This document shows, in pieces, positions 42,943-51,836 of a stretch of DNA of 64,000 nt (position 1 is its first letter; each line of letters begins with the position of its first letter). The stretch is from an uncultured Paracoccaceae bacterium (GTDB lineage Bacteria > Pseudomonadota > Alphaproteobacteria > Rhodobacterales > Rhodobacteraceae). Both the position numbers and the translations under genes were made by a program. The notes beneath the pieces were generated by a model that had not been told where the DNA came from, did no database searches, and was given only the letters and a program-made list of their open reading frames with translations. The DNA lies in contig CAMFGW010000007.1 of assembly GCA_945952025.1 (NCBI GenBank), positions 50,751-114,750 on the forward strand. The letters are read 5' to 3'.

Positions 42943-44420
42943 GCGACCTGAACCGCCTGACGATCGCCGCTGCCCGCGACCTTCTGAAAAAGCGCGCGGT
43001 CACCAGCCGCGAGCTGACCGAGGCCTGCCTGGCGGCCATCGACGGGGCGGGCGCGCTGAATGCCTTCGCCCACCATACGCCCGACCTCGCGCGTGAGCGT
43101 GCGGCGGCCGCCGATGCGCGTCTGGCGAAGGGCGAGGCGCCTGCCATGTGCGGCATCCCGGTCGGGATCAAGGACCTGTTCTGCACGAAGGGCGTGCCCT
43201 CGCAGGCCGCGTCGAACATCCTGTCGGGCTTCCGTCCCGAATATGAATCGACCGTCAGCCAGCAACTGGCCGACGCGGGCTCGGTCATGCTCGGCAAGCT
43301 GAACATGGACGAGTTCGCGATGGGCTCGTCGAACGAAACCTCGGTCTACGGGCCGGCCGTCAACCCCTGGAAGGTCGACGACCGCAAGCTGACGCCGGGC
43401 GGCTCGTCCGGCGGCTCGGCGGCAGCGGTCGCGGCCGACCTCTGCCTTGGCGCCACGGGCACCGACACCGGCGGCTCGATCCGCCAGCCCGCCGCCTTCA
43501 CCGGCATCACCGGCATCAAGCCGACCTATGGCCGCTGCTCGCGCTGGGGCATCGTCGCCTTCGCCTCGTCGCTCGACCAGGCCGGCCCGATGACCAAGGA
43601 CGTGCGCGACGCGGCGATCATGCTGACCGCCATGTCGGGCCACGACCCCAAGGATTCCACCAGCGCCAACCTGGCCGTCCCGGATTTCGAGGCTGCGCTG
43701 ACCGGCGACATCCGCGGCAAGGTGATCGGCATCCCGCGCGAATACTGCATGGACGGCATGCCGGAGGAAATCGAGGCTCTGTGGCAGAACGGCGCCCAGA
43801 TGCTGCGCGACGCGGGCGCCACGATCCGCGACATCTCGCTGCCCCACACCAAATATGCGCTGCCCGCCTATTATGTCGTGGCCCCGGCCGAGGCCTCGTC
43901 GAACCTCGCGCGTTATGACGGGGTGCGCTACGGGCTGCGCGCGAAGCTTGGTCCCGGCGACGGCGTGACCGAGATGTATGAAAAGACCCGCGCCGAAGGC
44001 TTCGGCCGCGAGGTCCAGCGCCGGGTGATGATCGGCACCTATGTCCTGTCGGCGGGCTTCTACGACGCCTACTACAACCGCGCGAGGAAGGTCCGCGCGC
44101 TCATCAAGCGCGACTTCGAGATGGTCTTTGCCGACGGCGTCGACGCCATCCTGACCCCTGCCACGCCCTCGGCCGCCTTCGGGCTCGGCTCGATGGCCGA
44201 TGCCGATCCGATCGCCATGTATCTCAACGACGTCTTTACCGTGACCGTGAACCTCGCCGGCCTGCCGGGCGTGTCGGTTCCGGCGGGTCTTGACGCGCAG
44301 GGTCTGCCCCTTGGCCTGCAACTGATCGGCAAGCCCTGGGAAGAGGGCGACCTGCTCAATCACGCTTACGTGCTTGAGCGCGCGGCGGGCTTTGTGGCCA
44401 AGCCGGCGAAATGGTGGTAA
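42939..44420 (+). CDS. gatA: Asp-tRNA(Asn)/Glu-tRNA(Gln) amidotransferase subunit A
   Basis: A 493-residue amidase-signature enzyme: catalytic Lys in [10 protein letters not shown] (about residue 76), the Ser cluster in [12 protein letters not shown] (about 151-162) and the nucleophile Ser in [13 protein letters not shown] (about 175). It releases ammonia from glutamine for transamidation of misacylated tRNA. Intact and translationally coupled to gatC. Confidence 0.97.
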   Translation: MSDLNRLTIAAARDLLKKRAVTSRELTEACLAAIDGAGALNAFAHHTPDLARERAAAADARLAKGEAPAMCGIPVGIKDLFCTKGVPSQAASNILSGFRPEYESTVSQQLADAGSVMLGKLNMDEFAMGSSNETSVYGPAVNPWKVDDRKLTPGGSSGGSAAAVAADLCLGATGTDTGGSIRQPAAFTGITGIKPTYGRCSRWGIVAFASSLDQAGPMTKDVRDAAIMLTAMSGHDPKDSTSANLAVPDFEAALTGDIRGKVIGIPREYCMDGMPEEIEALWQNGAQMLRDAGATIRDISLPHTKYALPAYYVVAPAEASSNLARYDGVRYGLRAKLGPGDGVTEMYEKTRAEGFGREVQRRVMIGTYVLSAGFYDAYYNRARKVRALIKRDFEMVFADGVDAILTPATPSAAFGLGSMADADPIAMYLNDVFTVTVNLAGLPGVSVPAGLDAQGLPLGLQLIGKPWEEGDLLNHAYVLERAAGFVAKPAKWW

Positions 44421-44455
44421 GGCGCGGCCCGCGGAATTCGGGGAAGGATATGGGG

Positions 44456-45151
44456 ATGCGGGCTAAGGTTGCGGTTCTTTTGGCGGTCCTGCCGGTCCTG
44501 GCGGCCTGCGGCCAGCCTGCCTATCTGGCGGACGCGCCCCCGCCGGCCGATCCGGCCCCGGCGGCCACCGGGGCGCCCGGCGCGATTTCCTCGACCGAAC
44601 TCAACACCGCGCTCTTCGGCACGCCGACCGGTCCTGCCACCGGCATGTCGACCGGCACCGCGAACCTGTCGCAGCCTGCGCCCGCGACCAACAGCGCGCC
44701 GAGTGCGGTCGCACCGGCGGCCCCTCAGCCGGCGGCTCCCCAGCCTGAGGAAGGCAACGCGCTCGGCATCTCGAACACGCAGGACTTCAAGACCGTCACC
44801 GCGAACGAGACGATCGAACAGAACAAGGCCCGGATCGAGGCGAACAAGGCCGCCTACCAGCAGATCGAGCCGACCGCCCTGCCGGCGCGACCCGACGCAT
44901 CGAAAACCTCGACCGTCGTCGACTATGCGCTGAGCGCCACGAACGCCCTTGGCCAGCAGGTCTACGACCGCCCGGCGCCGAAGCCCGACACGACGGCCGC
45001 CAATTGCCTGAACTACACGTCTGAAGAGGCGGCGCAGGAAGCCTTCCTGAAGGCCGGCGGCCCGAAGCGCGACCCCAAGCGCCTTGACCCCGACGGCGAC
45101 GGCTTTGCCTGCAAGTTCGACCCGACCCCCTTCCAGAAGGCCGCGGGCTGA
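44456..45151 (+). CDS. Lipoprotein with C-terminal excalibur domain
   Basis: A 231-residue lipoprotein. Signal and lipobox: MRAKVAVLLAVLPVLAACGQ (lipidated Cys18). A Pro/Ala-rich linker (about 24-105) leads to an excalibur calcium-binding domain at the C-terminus: NCLNYTSEEAAQEAF and DPDGDGFACKF. ATG at 44456 is preferred over 44450 by the spacing from GGGAAGG. The stop overlaps the CTG start of an AmpD-like amidase, so the two cell-wall proteins are probably coupled. Confidence 0.85.
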   Translation: MRAKVAVLLAVLPVLAACGQPAYLADAPPPADPAPAATGAPGAISSTELNTALFGTPTGPATGMSTGTANLSQPAPATNSAPSAVAPAAPQPAAPQPEEGNALGISNTQDFKTVTANETIEQNKARIEANKAAYQQIEPTALPARPDASKTSTVVDYALSATNALGQQVYDRPAPKPDTTAANCLNYTSEEAAQEAFLKAGGPKRDPKRLDPDGDGFACKFDPTPFQKAAG

Positions 45152-45819
45152 GCGCCGCGCCACAGCCTGACTTCCCCTCGCCCAACTGCGGCGAGCGGCG
45201 CGGGGACGCGCGCCCCGACCTTATCGTTCTGCATTATACGGTCCTTGACGGTGCCGAGGCGCGCGCGCTCTTGTGCGACCCGGTGGCCGAAGTGTCTGCC
45301 CACTGGCTGATCGCGCGCGACGGCGGGGCCGAGGCCCTGGTCGACGAAGGCCTGCGGGCGTGGCACGCCGGGGCTGGCAGCTGGGGGACGGTCACCGACG
45401 TGAATTCGCGCTCGATCGGGATCGAGCTGGTGAATTCGGGGGCCGAACCCTTCGCCGCGCCGCAGATGAAGGCGCTTGAACGATTGCTCGGGGACATCAT
45501 GACCCGCTGGTCGATCCCGCCCGAACGCATCATTGCCCATGCGGACATGGCGCCGACCCGCAAGAGCGATCCCGGCCCGCGCTTCGATTGGCGGCGGCTG
45601 GCGGTCCTGGGGCTTTCGGTCTGGCCTACGGCCGATCTGGTAGCGGCCGAGCCGGGCGACTTTCGGTCGAACGCCCGCCGCTTCGGTTATCCGGATGGGA
45701 ACGACAACACCCTTCTGCGCGCCTTCCGCTTGCGCTTCCGGCCCTGGGCGACTGGGGCGCTTGGCGCCGAAGATGCCGCGATGATGGCCGATCTGGCACG
45801 CCGCTATCCGGCGGTCTGA
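45148..45819 (+). CDS. AmpD-like N-acetylmuramoyl-L-alanine amidase (CTG start)
   Basis: A 223-residue amidase_2 enzyme. Zinc ligands are His in LIVLHYTVL, His in IIAHADMAP and Asp in KSDPGPRFDW. The N-terminus SAAPQPDFPSPNCGERR is typical, yet no ATG, GTG or TTG precedes it back to an in-frame TGA. The codon in place is CTG at 45148, overlapping the TGA of the lipoprotein gene, with GAAGG 7-8 nt upstream. A TTG at 45271 would remove the zinc histidine. It hydrolyses anhydromuropeptides in murein recycling, or murein if exported; no signal peptide is seen. Confidence 0.87.
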   Translation: MSAAPQPDFPSPNCGERRGDARPDLIVLHYTVLDGAEARALLCDPVAEVSAHWLIARDGGAEALVDEGLRAWHAGAGSWGTVTDVNSRSIGIELVNSGAEPFAAPQMKALERLLGDIMTRWSIPPERIIAHADMAPTRKSDPGPRFDWRRLAVLGLSVWPTADLVAAEPGDFRSNARRFGYPDGNDNTLLRAFRLRFRPWATGALGAEDAAMMADLARRYPAV

Positions 45820-46286
45820 TCCGCCAGGTCGCGCTTCAGCCGCCGCAGCATCCACCAGACAATAAGGCGATGCGCCGGTCCGACCGGCAGCAGATAGGTC
45901 CGGCCGAAGCGGTTCTTCACCCGGACGGAGGTGGTGATCGCCAGCCGCGCGCCGCCGGTGGTGACGCAGGTTATCACCTCTAGATGCCAGTCGCGGGCGG
46001 TGAGCGTCAGCCGCTCGGGCTCTGACCGCTCGACCAGAAAGAAGTCGAGCCGGTCGCCCGTCGCCACATCGCTGGCCGGACGCCCGGAAAAGCCGCCGAT
46101 CCGTTCGACGCCGAAGCGCGCAGAGATCGCATCCCTGATCCGCATCGCGGTCGCCATCATCGGCAGGGGCCGCGCCATCATGCGGTTCCAGACCTCGAGC
46201 GCGGTCATCGGCCGGGGCAGGGCGAGCCTCTGTTCTTCCAGAAACGACAGGCGAATGCGATCGGCAATCAGGTCAGGGGCAGGCAT
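45804..46286 (-). CDS. DUF2867 domain protein
   Basis: A 160-residue protein with the DUF2867 pattern GDRLDFFLVERS, LTLTARDWHLEV, and RTYLLPVGPAHRLIVWWMLRRL. Function unknown. Its 3' end overlaps that of the convergent AmpD-like gene by 16 nt, so each coding sequence constrains the other. Confidence 0.82.
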   Translation of the reverse strand: MPAPDLIADRIRLSFLEEQRLALPRPMTALEVWNRMMARPLPMMATAMRIRDAISARFGVERIGGFSGRPASDVATGDRLDFFLVERSEPERLTLTARDWHLEVITCVTTGGARLAITTSVRVKNRFGRTYLLPVGPAHRLIVWWMLRRLKRDLADQTAG

Positions 46287-46340
46287 GGCGCGACCCTGGC
46301 TGCAGACGCCCTGAGCGTCAACGCGCGCGCTTGTCGCAGG

Positions 46341-47900
46341 CTACTCCTTGACCGGCGGCGCCGCCGCCTTGTCGATCTGCCAGACCGACCCGGCCCCAAG
46401 CGCCACCCAGTCACCCGGAGCGGCGTCCCCGGGCCAGGTCACGCGGACCTCTGCCTCGGCCGCTTGCCCCAGGCCGAAGTGGATCGGCGCCAGCACGCCG
46501 CCGCCCTGACCCCCGCCGACCGTCACCTCGCGCCGTTGCAGGTGGTCCCCGGTGCGGACCTCGATCACCGCGCCGATCGCGTCGCGGTTGGCCCCGGGTT
46601 CGGTCAGGTCTATGCCGACCCAGTTCGCCACCGGGCCCGTGTTGCGCCAGATCTCGGCCGGGCCGTTTCGGTTCACCACCACCAGGTCAAGCGCCCCGTC
46701 GCCGTTCAGGTCGGCAAGCGCGGCCCCGCGCCCGGTCAGCATGCTGGCCACGCCCGCCTTGTCGCCCGCCTCGGCAAAGGTGCCGTCGGCGCGCTGCAGC
46801 AGCAGGTTGTTTGGGTCCTCATGGGCGAAGTCCGGCATGTCCCAGACATTGCCCTTGGCCACGAAAAGGTCGATCAGCCCGTCGTTGTTCACATCCTCGA
46901 ACTGCGCGTGCCAGCCGGTCGAGGGCCGCTTGTCGCCGCCGGTATAGGGTCGGTGGGCCGTGACGCCCTTGGCGAAGGCCACGTCCTTGTAGGCGGGCTT
47001 CGCGTCCGGTCCCGGCGCTGCCAGAGTCTGCAGCTTGCTGTCGGCCATGCTGGTCAGGAAAAACTCCGGGTAGCCGTCGGCATTCAGGTCGGCCTCGGCG
47101 ATGCCCATGCCCCAGATGCGAAGCCGCTGCCAGCCCTCGGCCTCGGTATAAAGCCGGGGCGGCTGGCCGGGGTCGAGGTGCCAGAGCTGCTCCTGCCCGC
47201 CAAGGTAATATTCCCGGTCGTTCGACACGCGCAGCGATGCCCGGCCCGAATGGTTCCAGTCGGTAAACAGCATCGACAGCGCACAGAAGGAGGGCTTGAG
47301 GGGCAGGGGGGCCGCGAAGCGGCGTGCGCCCGGTTCGGGCCGGTAGAGGTGGTTGTCGGTGCAGGAGCCCCAGGGGTCCATGTCCTGCGTGCGGTCGATA
47401 TAGTCGCCGACGGCGAGCGTCGGCCAGTCGGCGCCCGGCTCGAATGTCGCCGAAAAGGCCGTCGACCAGCCGTCGCCGCCCTGAAAGCCCCAGTCCTCGT
47501 TGGCGCGCCGGAACCTGCAGGCGCCAAGCCCCTTCATCACCACATCCTCGCCCACGCGCAGCATCACCAGATCGCGGATGCCGTCGCCGTCGATGTCGAT
47601 CGGCCAGACGCCCGAGACTCCAGTCTCCTCCACTCCGGCCTTGATGTTCGAAAAGTGCAATTCGTTGCCCGGTGTCCCGTCGTTCTTCCAGAGGCTCGCC
47701 GGACTTGTTCCCCCCGCGATCACCATGTCGAGCTTGCGGTCGCCGTCGCAGTCGAAGACCGCCACGCCGCCGCCCACCATCTGTTCCCATTCGCCGGTGT
47801 AGCTTGCCGTCACGCCGGCCTGCTCGGCGGCGAACTTCGGCACGACCGGCTCGTCCGCCAGGGCCGGAAGGGCGATCAGGGCAAGGGCAAGCGCCTTCAT
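46341..47900 (-). CDS. CRTAC1-like FG-GAP/VCBS repeat protein, exported
   Basis: A 519-residue secreted protein: signal peptide MKALALALIALPALA, then repeats with Ca-binding D-x-D-x-D-G loops (DCDGDRKLDM, DIDGDGIRDL, DLNADGYPEF, DVNNDGLIDL, DLNGDGALDL) forming a beta-propeller, and a CRTAC1-like ASPIC domain at the C-terminus. ATG at 47900 overlaps the haloperoxidase stop by 4 nt. Such proteins often travel with vanadium haloperoxidase-like genes; function unknown. Confidence 0.85.
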   Translation of the reverse strand: MKALALALIALPALADEPVVPKFAAEQAGVTASYTGEWEQMVGGGVAVFDCDGDRKLDMVIAGGTSPASLWKNDGTPGNELHFSNIKAGVEETGVSGVWPIDIDGDGIRDLVMLRVGEDVVMKGLGACRFRRANEDWGFQGGDGWSTAFSATFEPGADWPTLAVGDYIDRTQDMDPWGSCTDNHLYRPEPGARRFAAPLPLKPSFCALSMLFTDWNHSGRASLRVSNDREYYLGGQEQLWHLDPGQPPRLYTEAEGWQRLRIWGMGIAEADLNADGYPEFFLTSMADSKLQTLAAPGPDAKPAYKDVAFAKGVTAHRPYTGGDKRPSTGWHAQFEDVNNDGLIDLFVAKGNVWDMPDFAHEDPNNLLLQRADGTFAEAGDKAGVASMLTGRGAALADLNGDGALDLVVVNRNGPAEIWRNTGPVANWVGIDLTEPGANRDAIGAVIEVRTGDHLQRREVTVGGGQGGGVLAPIHFGLGQAAEAEVRVTWPGDAAPGDWVALGAGSVWQIDKAAAPPVKE

Positions 47901-49237
47901 TTCAGTGTCCTTAACGCCCGCACGGCCTTGGCAATGCACTGTCCCTGTGCAAGCCCCTGTTCGATTGCCGCGCGGAAATGGATGCCGCCGTATAGGCGCG
48001 ACAGCGCCGCCTCTTTTGCCGCCGCCTCGAAATTCGGGAAGCTGCGCGGGGCGAGCCCGTCGCGTTCGCCCGTGTGGTCGGTAAAGGGCTCGGCACCCCA
48101 GACATCTGTCAGGACCGCCGCCGCCGCCCCGGAAAGGGTCGAGTGTCCCGAGGGATATTCGGGGAAGGGCGGCGTGATCAGGAGCGGCGTCCACTTGGTG
48201 TCAATTGTTTGATTTATGTAAGTGATGGGCCGGATGAAATCATACTGGAACTTCGCGCTCCAGCAGCCGATGAACGCATCCGCCGAAGCCGCGCCGAGCC
48301 GCGCCAGCGCATCGACCGCATTGGGCAGGGGCACATCTCTTTCCTCGATCACCTGCATGGCGATCGACAGCCAGTGGCCGGGCGGCGTGACCGACAGCAT
48401 GGCGTCGTCGGACCAGAAACGCGCCATGGCCTTCTGGTCAGGGGTCAGGCTGCGCGAGGTATCATAGACCTCACGCGCCTGGATGTAGGCGGGCGAGGCC
48501 GGATCGGTCGACCAGGCCGGCGGCGGCGGCAGGCCGCAGTCGGCGCCGCTTTTCAGGACGAACGGCCGGTTCTTGCCCCAGCCGGGCAGCAGTGGCGCCT
48601 GTTGGAGCGCGATGTGGCTCGTCGGCACCCAGTGGCCCGGCTCGGGGTTCGGCGTATAGCCGTCGGGAAAGCCCATGTTGTCGATCCGGTCGCCGCCATC
48701 CGTCGCCGCCCAGCCAAGGATGGCCTGGCCGACGGCGCGGCCGTAGCCCGCGCTCGCCTCGACGACAGCGGGCTGAAGACCCTCTGACGCCTTCGCCGCA
48801 CTCTTCGCCGTCATCGCCTTCAAGGCGCGCTGGCCGGTCGGGCCGGTATGGGCGAAAAGCGCCGTGACGACGGCCCCCATGGCCGCGTCGGCCGCGACCG
48901 CATCGTCGACCCCTTGCGGGCGCGCCGGCAGTGCCGTCAGCCCGTTCATCTGGCCCGCAAGGCTCTGCATCTGGTCGGGCCGGCCAGAGGCCACCACCTC
49001 GTAGCCTGTCACGCCCAGGTAGCCGATGGTGCGGCTCGCGACCGGCGGCGAAAAGGTCGGCGTGTGCCGGGTCAGGAGAAGCGCCATCCTTTCCCAGCCC
49101 AGGATCAGGTCGCGCGTCAACCCGTCGCGCGGGACCTCGGCGCGTGCGAGCGAGGCGGGAAGCAGAAGGAAAAGGCCCAGAAGGGCGGGAAAGAGCTGTC
49201 GCACCGGACCGGGGCCTTTCGTCTGGACCGGAACCAA
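47897..49237 (-). CDS. Vanadium-dependent haloperoxidase/PAP2-like protein, exported
   Basis: A 446-residue protein with a signal peptide (LFPALLGLFLLLPASLARA) and the vanadate/phosphate-binding motifs of the VHPO/PAP2 superfamily: KFQYDFIRPITY, FPEYPSGHSTLSGAA and SRLYGGIHFRAAIEQG (His near 420). It may oxidise halides or act as phosphatase; the fold does not decide. It is translationally coupled to the CRTAC1-like gene. The start gene lies 89 nt from rnpB, on the other strand. Confidence 0.88.
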   Translation of the reverse strand: MVPVQTKGPGPVRQLFPALLGLFLLLPASLARAEVPRDGLTRDLILGWERMALLLTRHTPTFSPPVASRTIGYLGVTGYEVVASGRPDQMQSLAGQMNGLTALPARPQGVDDAVAADAAMGAVVTALFAHTGPTGQRALKAMTAKSAAKASEGLQPAVVEASAGYGRAVGQAILGWAATDGGDRIDNMGFPDGYTPNPEPGHWVPTSHIALQQAPLLPGWGKNRPFVLKSGADCGLPPPPAWSTDPASPAYIQAREVYDTSRSLTPDQKAMARFWSDDAMLSVTPPGHWLSIAMQVIEERDVPLPNAVDALARLGAASADAFIGCWSAKFQYDFIRPITYINQTIDTKWTPLLITPPFPEYPSGHSTLSGAAAAVLTDVWGAEPFTDHTGERDGLAPRSFPNFEAAAKEAALSRLYGGIHFRAAIEQGLAQGQCIAKAVRALRTLK

Positions 49238-49326
49238 TCAACCGCGAGGGGCCTTCGCCGTCAACCCGGCTGAGCGGGGCCCCTGGGGACTTGACGCAAG
49301 CCCCCGGCCAGCCTACCCCAAACCCC

Positions 49327-49735
49327 GGCGCGGAGGGTCGGATGACCGCGTGGGCCTTCGGGCCCGCGAGGAAAGTCCGGACTCCATGAAGTGACGGTGC
49401 CGGGTAACGCCCGGCGGGGGCAACCCCAGGGAAAGCGCAACAGAGAAGAGACCGCCCCGGCAGGTCCGGGGCAAGGGTGAAACGGTGGGGTAAGAGCCCA
49501 CCGCGGGACGGGCAACCGGACCGGCTTGGCAAGCCCCACCGGGAGCAATGCCGAATAGGGATCCCGCGCGGGACGCGCGTCCGAAGGGCGAAAGCCCCAA
49601 GGAGACCGCCGCAGGGCAGCTTCGGCCCGAGGGATCCGGGTTGGCAGCTTGATCCCGCCGGTAACGGCGGGGCCAGAGGAATGGTCATCCGGGGGGCAAC
49701 CCCTGACAGAATCCGGCTTACAGACCCTCCGCGCC
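49327..49735 (+). ncRNA. rnpB: RNase P RNA (class A)
   Basis: About 409 nt. P1 is a 13-bp stem, GGCGCGGAGGGTC (49327-49339) with GACCCTCCGCGCC (49723-49735). Hallmarks follow in order: GAGGAAAGTCCGGACTCCAT, GGTAACGCC, GCAACAGAGA, AGGGTGAAACGGTG, GGTAAGAGCCCACCG, AATAGGGAT, and GACAGAATCCGGCTTACAG at the 3' end. It is the catalytic subunit processing tRNA 5' ends. Confidence 0.97.
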
Positions 49736-49778
49736 ATTTCGGATAGGCGGTCTGCAGCCGGCCCCCTCGGGGGCGCAG

Positions 49779-49826
49779 GGGGCCAGTCACGGGGCCAGTC
49801 ACGGGGCCAGTCACTGGGCCAGTTTC
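49779..49826 (+). repeat. 12-bp tandem repeat after rnpB
   Basis: Almost four copies of GGGGCCAGTCAC stand directly head-to-tail, the last degenerate. It lies in non-coding DNA 44 nt after rnpB and may fall in the 3' trailer. Confidence 0.85.
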
Positions 49827-49896
49827 GCGGTGCCGGGCCCCGTGCTATCGTTCCGCTCAATCTTCCCAGCCCAGCTTTCGTAGATCGGAGTTCGCC

Positions 49897-50604
49897 ATGA
49901 GTTTCGTAAAAACCCTCGCCGCCCTTGCCATCGGCATTGCCGCCGCGAAGGGCTATGACCGGTTCCGCAAGGCGGGCGGCATGGACAACGTTCAGAAGTC
50001 GCTTGATGACGCCGGAGCCGAGGGCGGGTTGGCCGACCAGGCCGGCGCCATGGCCGCGAAGCTGGGTGTCCCGGATGGCGGCAAGGCGGTGCGCGACGCG
50101 ACCGCCGCCTATGCGCCGAAGGCGGCCGAGGCGACGCGCGCGGCCGAGGCCGGGATCGACACGATCTTCAGCCAGGTCAGCGCCGCGGCTGGGGCGGCCT
50201 CTGGCATGATGAGCGACTGGATGAACCAGCTGACCGGGGGCGTGGCCGGGGCCGCCGCCGAGGACGGTGCCCGCCTGATGATCCGCGCGATGATCCAGGC
50301 CGCCAAGGCCGACGGCACCATCGACGACGCCGAGCGCGCCAAGATCATGTCGCATCTGGCCGACGCCTCGCCCGAGGAGCGCGCCTTCGTCGAGGCCGAG
50401 ATGGCGGCCCCCGTCGACCCACAGGCGCTGGCTTCGGCGGTCAGGGACGGGGCCGCTGGCCAGGTCTACGGCGCCGCCCTGTCGGCCGTCGCCGCGACCG
50501 ACGGCGCGAATGGCGACTACCTGAAGACGCTCGCGGCGGCCCTTGGCCTCAGCGACGCCGCCCGCGACGCGATCCACGCGGGCATGGGCCGCCCGCCGGT
50601 CTGA
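49897..50604 (+). CDS. DUF533 (TerB-like) protein
   Basis: A 235-residue protein with a hydrophobic N-terminus (FVKTLAALAIGIAAAKGY) and a C-terminal TerB-like helical domain (residues about 118-230: MIQAAKADGTIDDAERAKIM). Homologues of YebE/DUF533 are inner-membrane linked, role unknown. It follows the rnpB tandem repeat by 70 nt; single gene. Confidence 0.85.
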   Translation: MSFVKTLAALAIGIAAAKGYDRFRKAGGMDNVQKSLDDAGAEGGLADQAGAMAAKLGVPDGGKAVRDATAAYAPKAAEATRAAEAGIDTIFSQVSAAAGAASGMMSDWMNQLTGGVAGAAAEDGARLMIRAMIQAAKADGTIDDAERAKIMSHLADASPEERAFVEAEMAAPVDPQALASAVRDGAAGQVYGAALSAVAATDGANGDYLKTLAAALGLSDAARDAIHAGMGRPPV

Positions 50605-50748
50605 GGCGGCGGAAAAGGGGGCGGGCGGGCGCGCTTTTTGGCCGGATTTTGCCCGCCGCGCCCTTGACTCTGCTGGGCCGGTCCGTAAAAGGCGGGCTTC
50701 AAGGATTTCGCAGGCCGCCGAAGGGCGGCCGGCCAGTGGAGAGATGAA

Positions 50749-50916
50749 ATGGCGAAGCCGACGACGATCAAGATCCGTCTGAACTCGACGGCGGGCACCG
50801 GGCACTTCTATGTGACCAAGAAGAACGCCCGCACCATGACCGAAAAGATGGTGGTCAAGAAATACGACCCCGTGAAGCGCGAGCATGTCGAATACAAGGA
50901 AGGCAAGATCAAGTAA
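50749..50916 (+). CDS. rpmG: 50S ribosomal protein bL33
   Basis: A 55-residue bL33: begins [20 protein letters not shown] and ends in EYKEGKIK. It lacks the two CxxC pairs, so it is the zinc-independent (C-) type. GGAGA lies upstream of the ATG and a terminator follows 27 nt after the stop. Confidence 0.97.
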   Translation: MAKPTTIKIRLNSTAGTGHFYVTKKNARTMTEKMVVKKYDPVKREHVEYKEGKIK

Positions 50917-50943
50917 GATCTGCTGTTCCCGACAGGATGGAAG

Positions 50944-50973
50944 GGCCGCGCCGCTGCGCGGCCTTTTGTTTTT
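50944..50973 (+). terminator. Terminator of rpmG
   Basis: GGCCGCG-CCGCTG-CGCGGCC followed by TTTTGTTTTT. Right after it the T-rich end is repeated (GGCCTTTTGTTTTG), a small local duplication. Confidence 0.85.
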
Positions 50974-51064
50974 GGGGCCTTTTGTTTTGCGCGCGCGCGA
51001 CCCACTTGACCTGTCGGGGCGTCGCGCCTCACCACTGTCGCAAACGCAAATGGCGGGGGCCCCC

Positions 51065-51757
51065 ATGGAAACGCGGCATCTTGAAAGACATTACGTCTCG
51101 CGGATCGGCTGGCTCAGGGCGGCCGTCCTCGGGGCGAACGACGGCATCGTCTCGACCGCATCGCTGATCGTGGGGGTCGCGGCGGCCTCGGGCCGGTCAG
51201 AGGTCCTGCTCGCGGGTGCTGCGGGGCTGGTGGCCGGGGCCCTTTCCATGGCGGCGGGAGAATATGTCTCGGTCTCGTCGCAGGCGGATTCGGAAAATGC
51301 CGACATCGCGCGCGAGAAGGCAGAGATCGACGCCGACCCGGAAGAAGAGAGGAGGGCGCTCGCCTCGATCTACGAGGAACGCGGCCTGCCGCCCGACCTG
51401 GCGCGGAAGGTGGCCGAGGCGCTGCACGCCAGGGACCCGCTCGCCGCCCATGTGCGCGATGAGCTGGGGATATCCGAACATACCGGCGCGCAGCCGCTGG
51501 TCGCGGCAGGCTCGTCGGCCCTGTCCTTCACGGTCGGCGCGGCCCTGCCGCTTGCGGCGGCCGCACTGGTGCCCGAGCCCTCGATCATCCTGTGGGTCTC
51601 GGTCCTGTCGCTTCTGTTCCTGGGCGTGCTCGGCGTCGTTGGCGCGCAGGCAGGGGGGGCGCCCGTGGCGCGCGCCGTCATCCGGGTCGTCTTCTGGGGC
51701 GCGGTGGCGATGGCGGTGACCGCGCTCGTCGGCCGGCTTTTCGGCGCGGTGGTCTGA
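51065..51757 (+). CDS. VIT1/CCC1 family Fe/Mn transporter
   Basis: A 230-residue membrane protein. LGANDGIVSTASLIVGVAAA and GALSMAAGEYVSVSSQ are the signature helices (TM1-TM2) of the VIT family, with the acidic metal-binding loop (EKAEIDADPEEERRAL) before three further transmembrane segments. It moves Fe2+/Mn2+, probably as export for detoxification. The ATG at 51065 follows a G-run; 51050 is possible. Confidence 0.9.
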   Translation: METRHLERHYVSRIGWLRAAVLGANDGIVSTASLIVGVAAASGRSEVLLAGAAGLVAGALSMAAGEYVSVSSQADSENADIAREKAEIDADPEEERRALASIYEERGLPPDLARKVAEALHARDPLAAHVRDELGISEHTGAQPLVAAGSSALSFTVGAALPLAAAALVPEPSIILWVSVLSLLFLGVLGVVGAQAGGAPVARAVIRVVFWGAVAMAVTALVGRLFGAVV

Positions 51758-51787
51758 GGCGGCCTTCTGAAACGAAGGTCCAAAATG

Positions 51788-51813
51788 AAAAGGGCCGGGA
51801 GTTATCCCGGCCC
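51788..51813 (-). terminator. Terminator between VIT transporter and Bax-inhibitor genes
   Basis: Minus strand GGGCCGGG-ATAACT-CCCGGCCC then TTTTCATTTT, 24 nt beyond the stop of the minus-strand gene. The stem could also serve the convergent plus-strand gene, which lacks another. Confidence 0.8.
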
Positions 51814-51836
51814 TTCGCCAGTCTGTCGGCCCCGCC

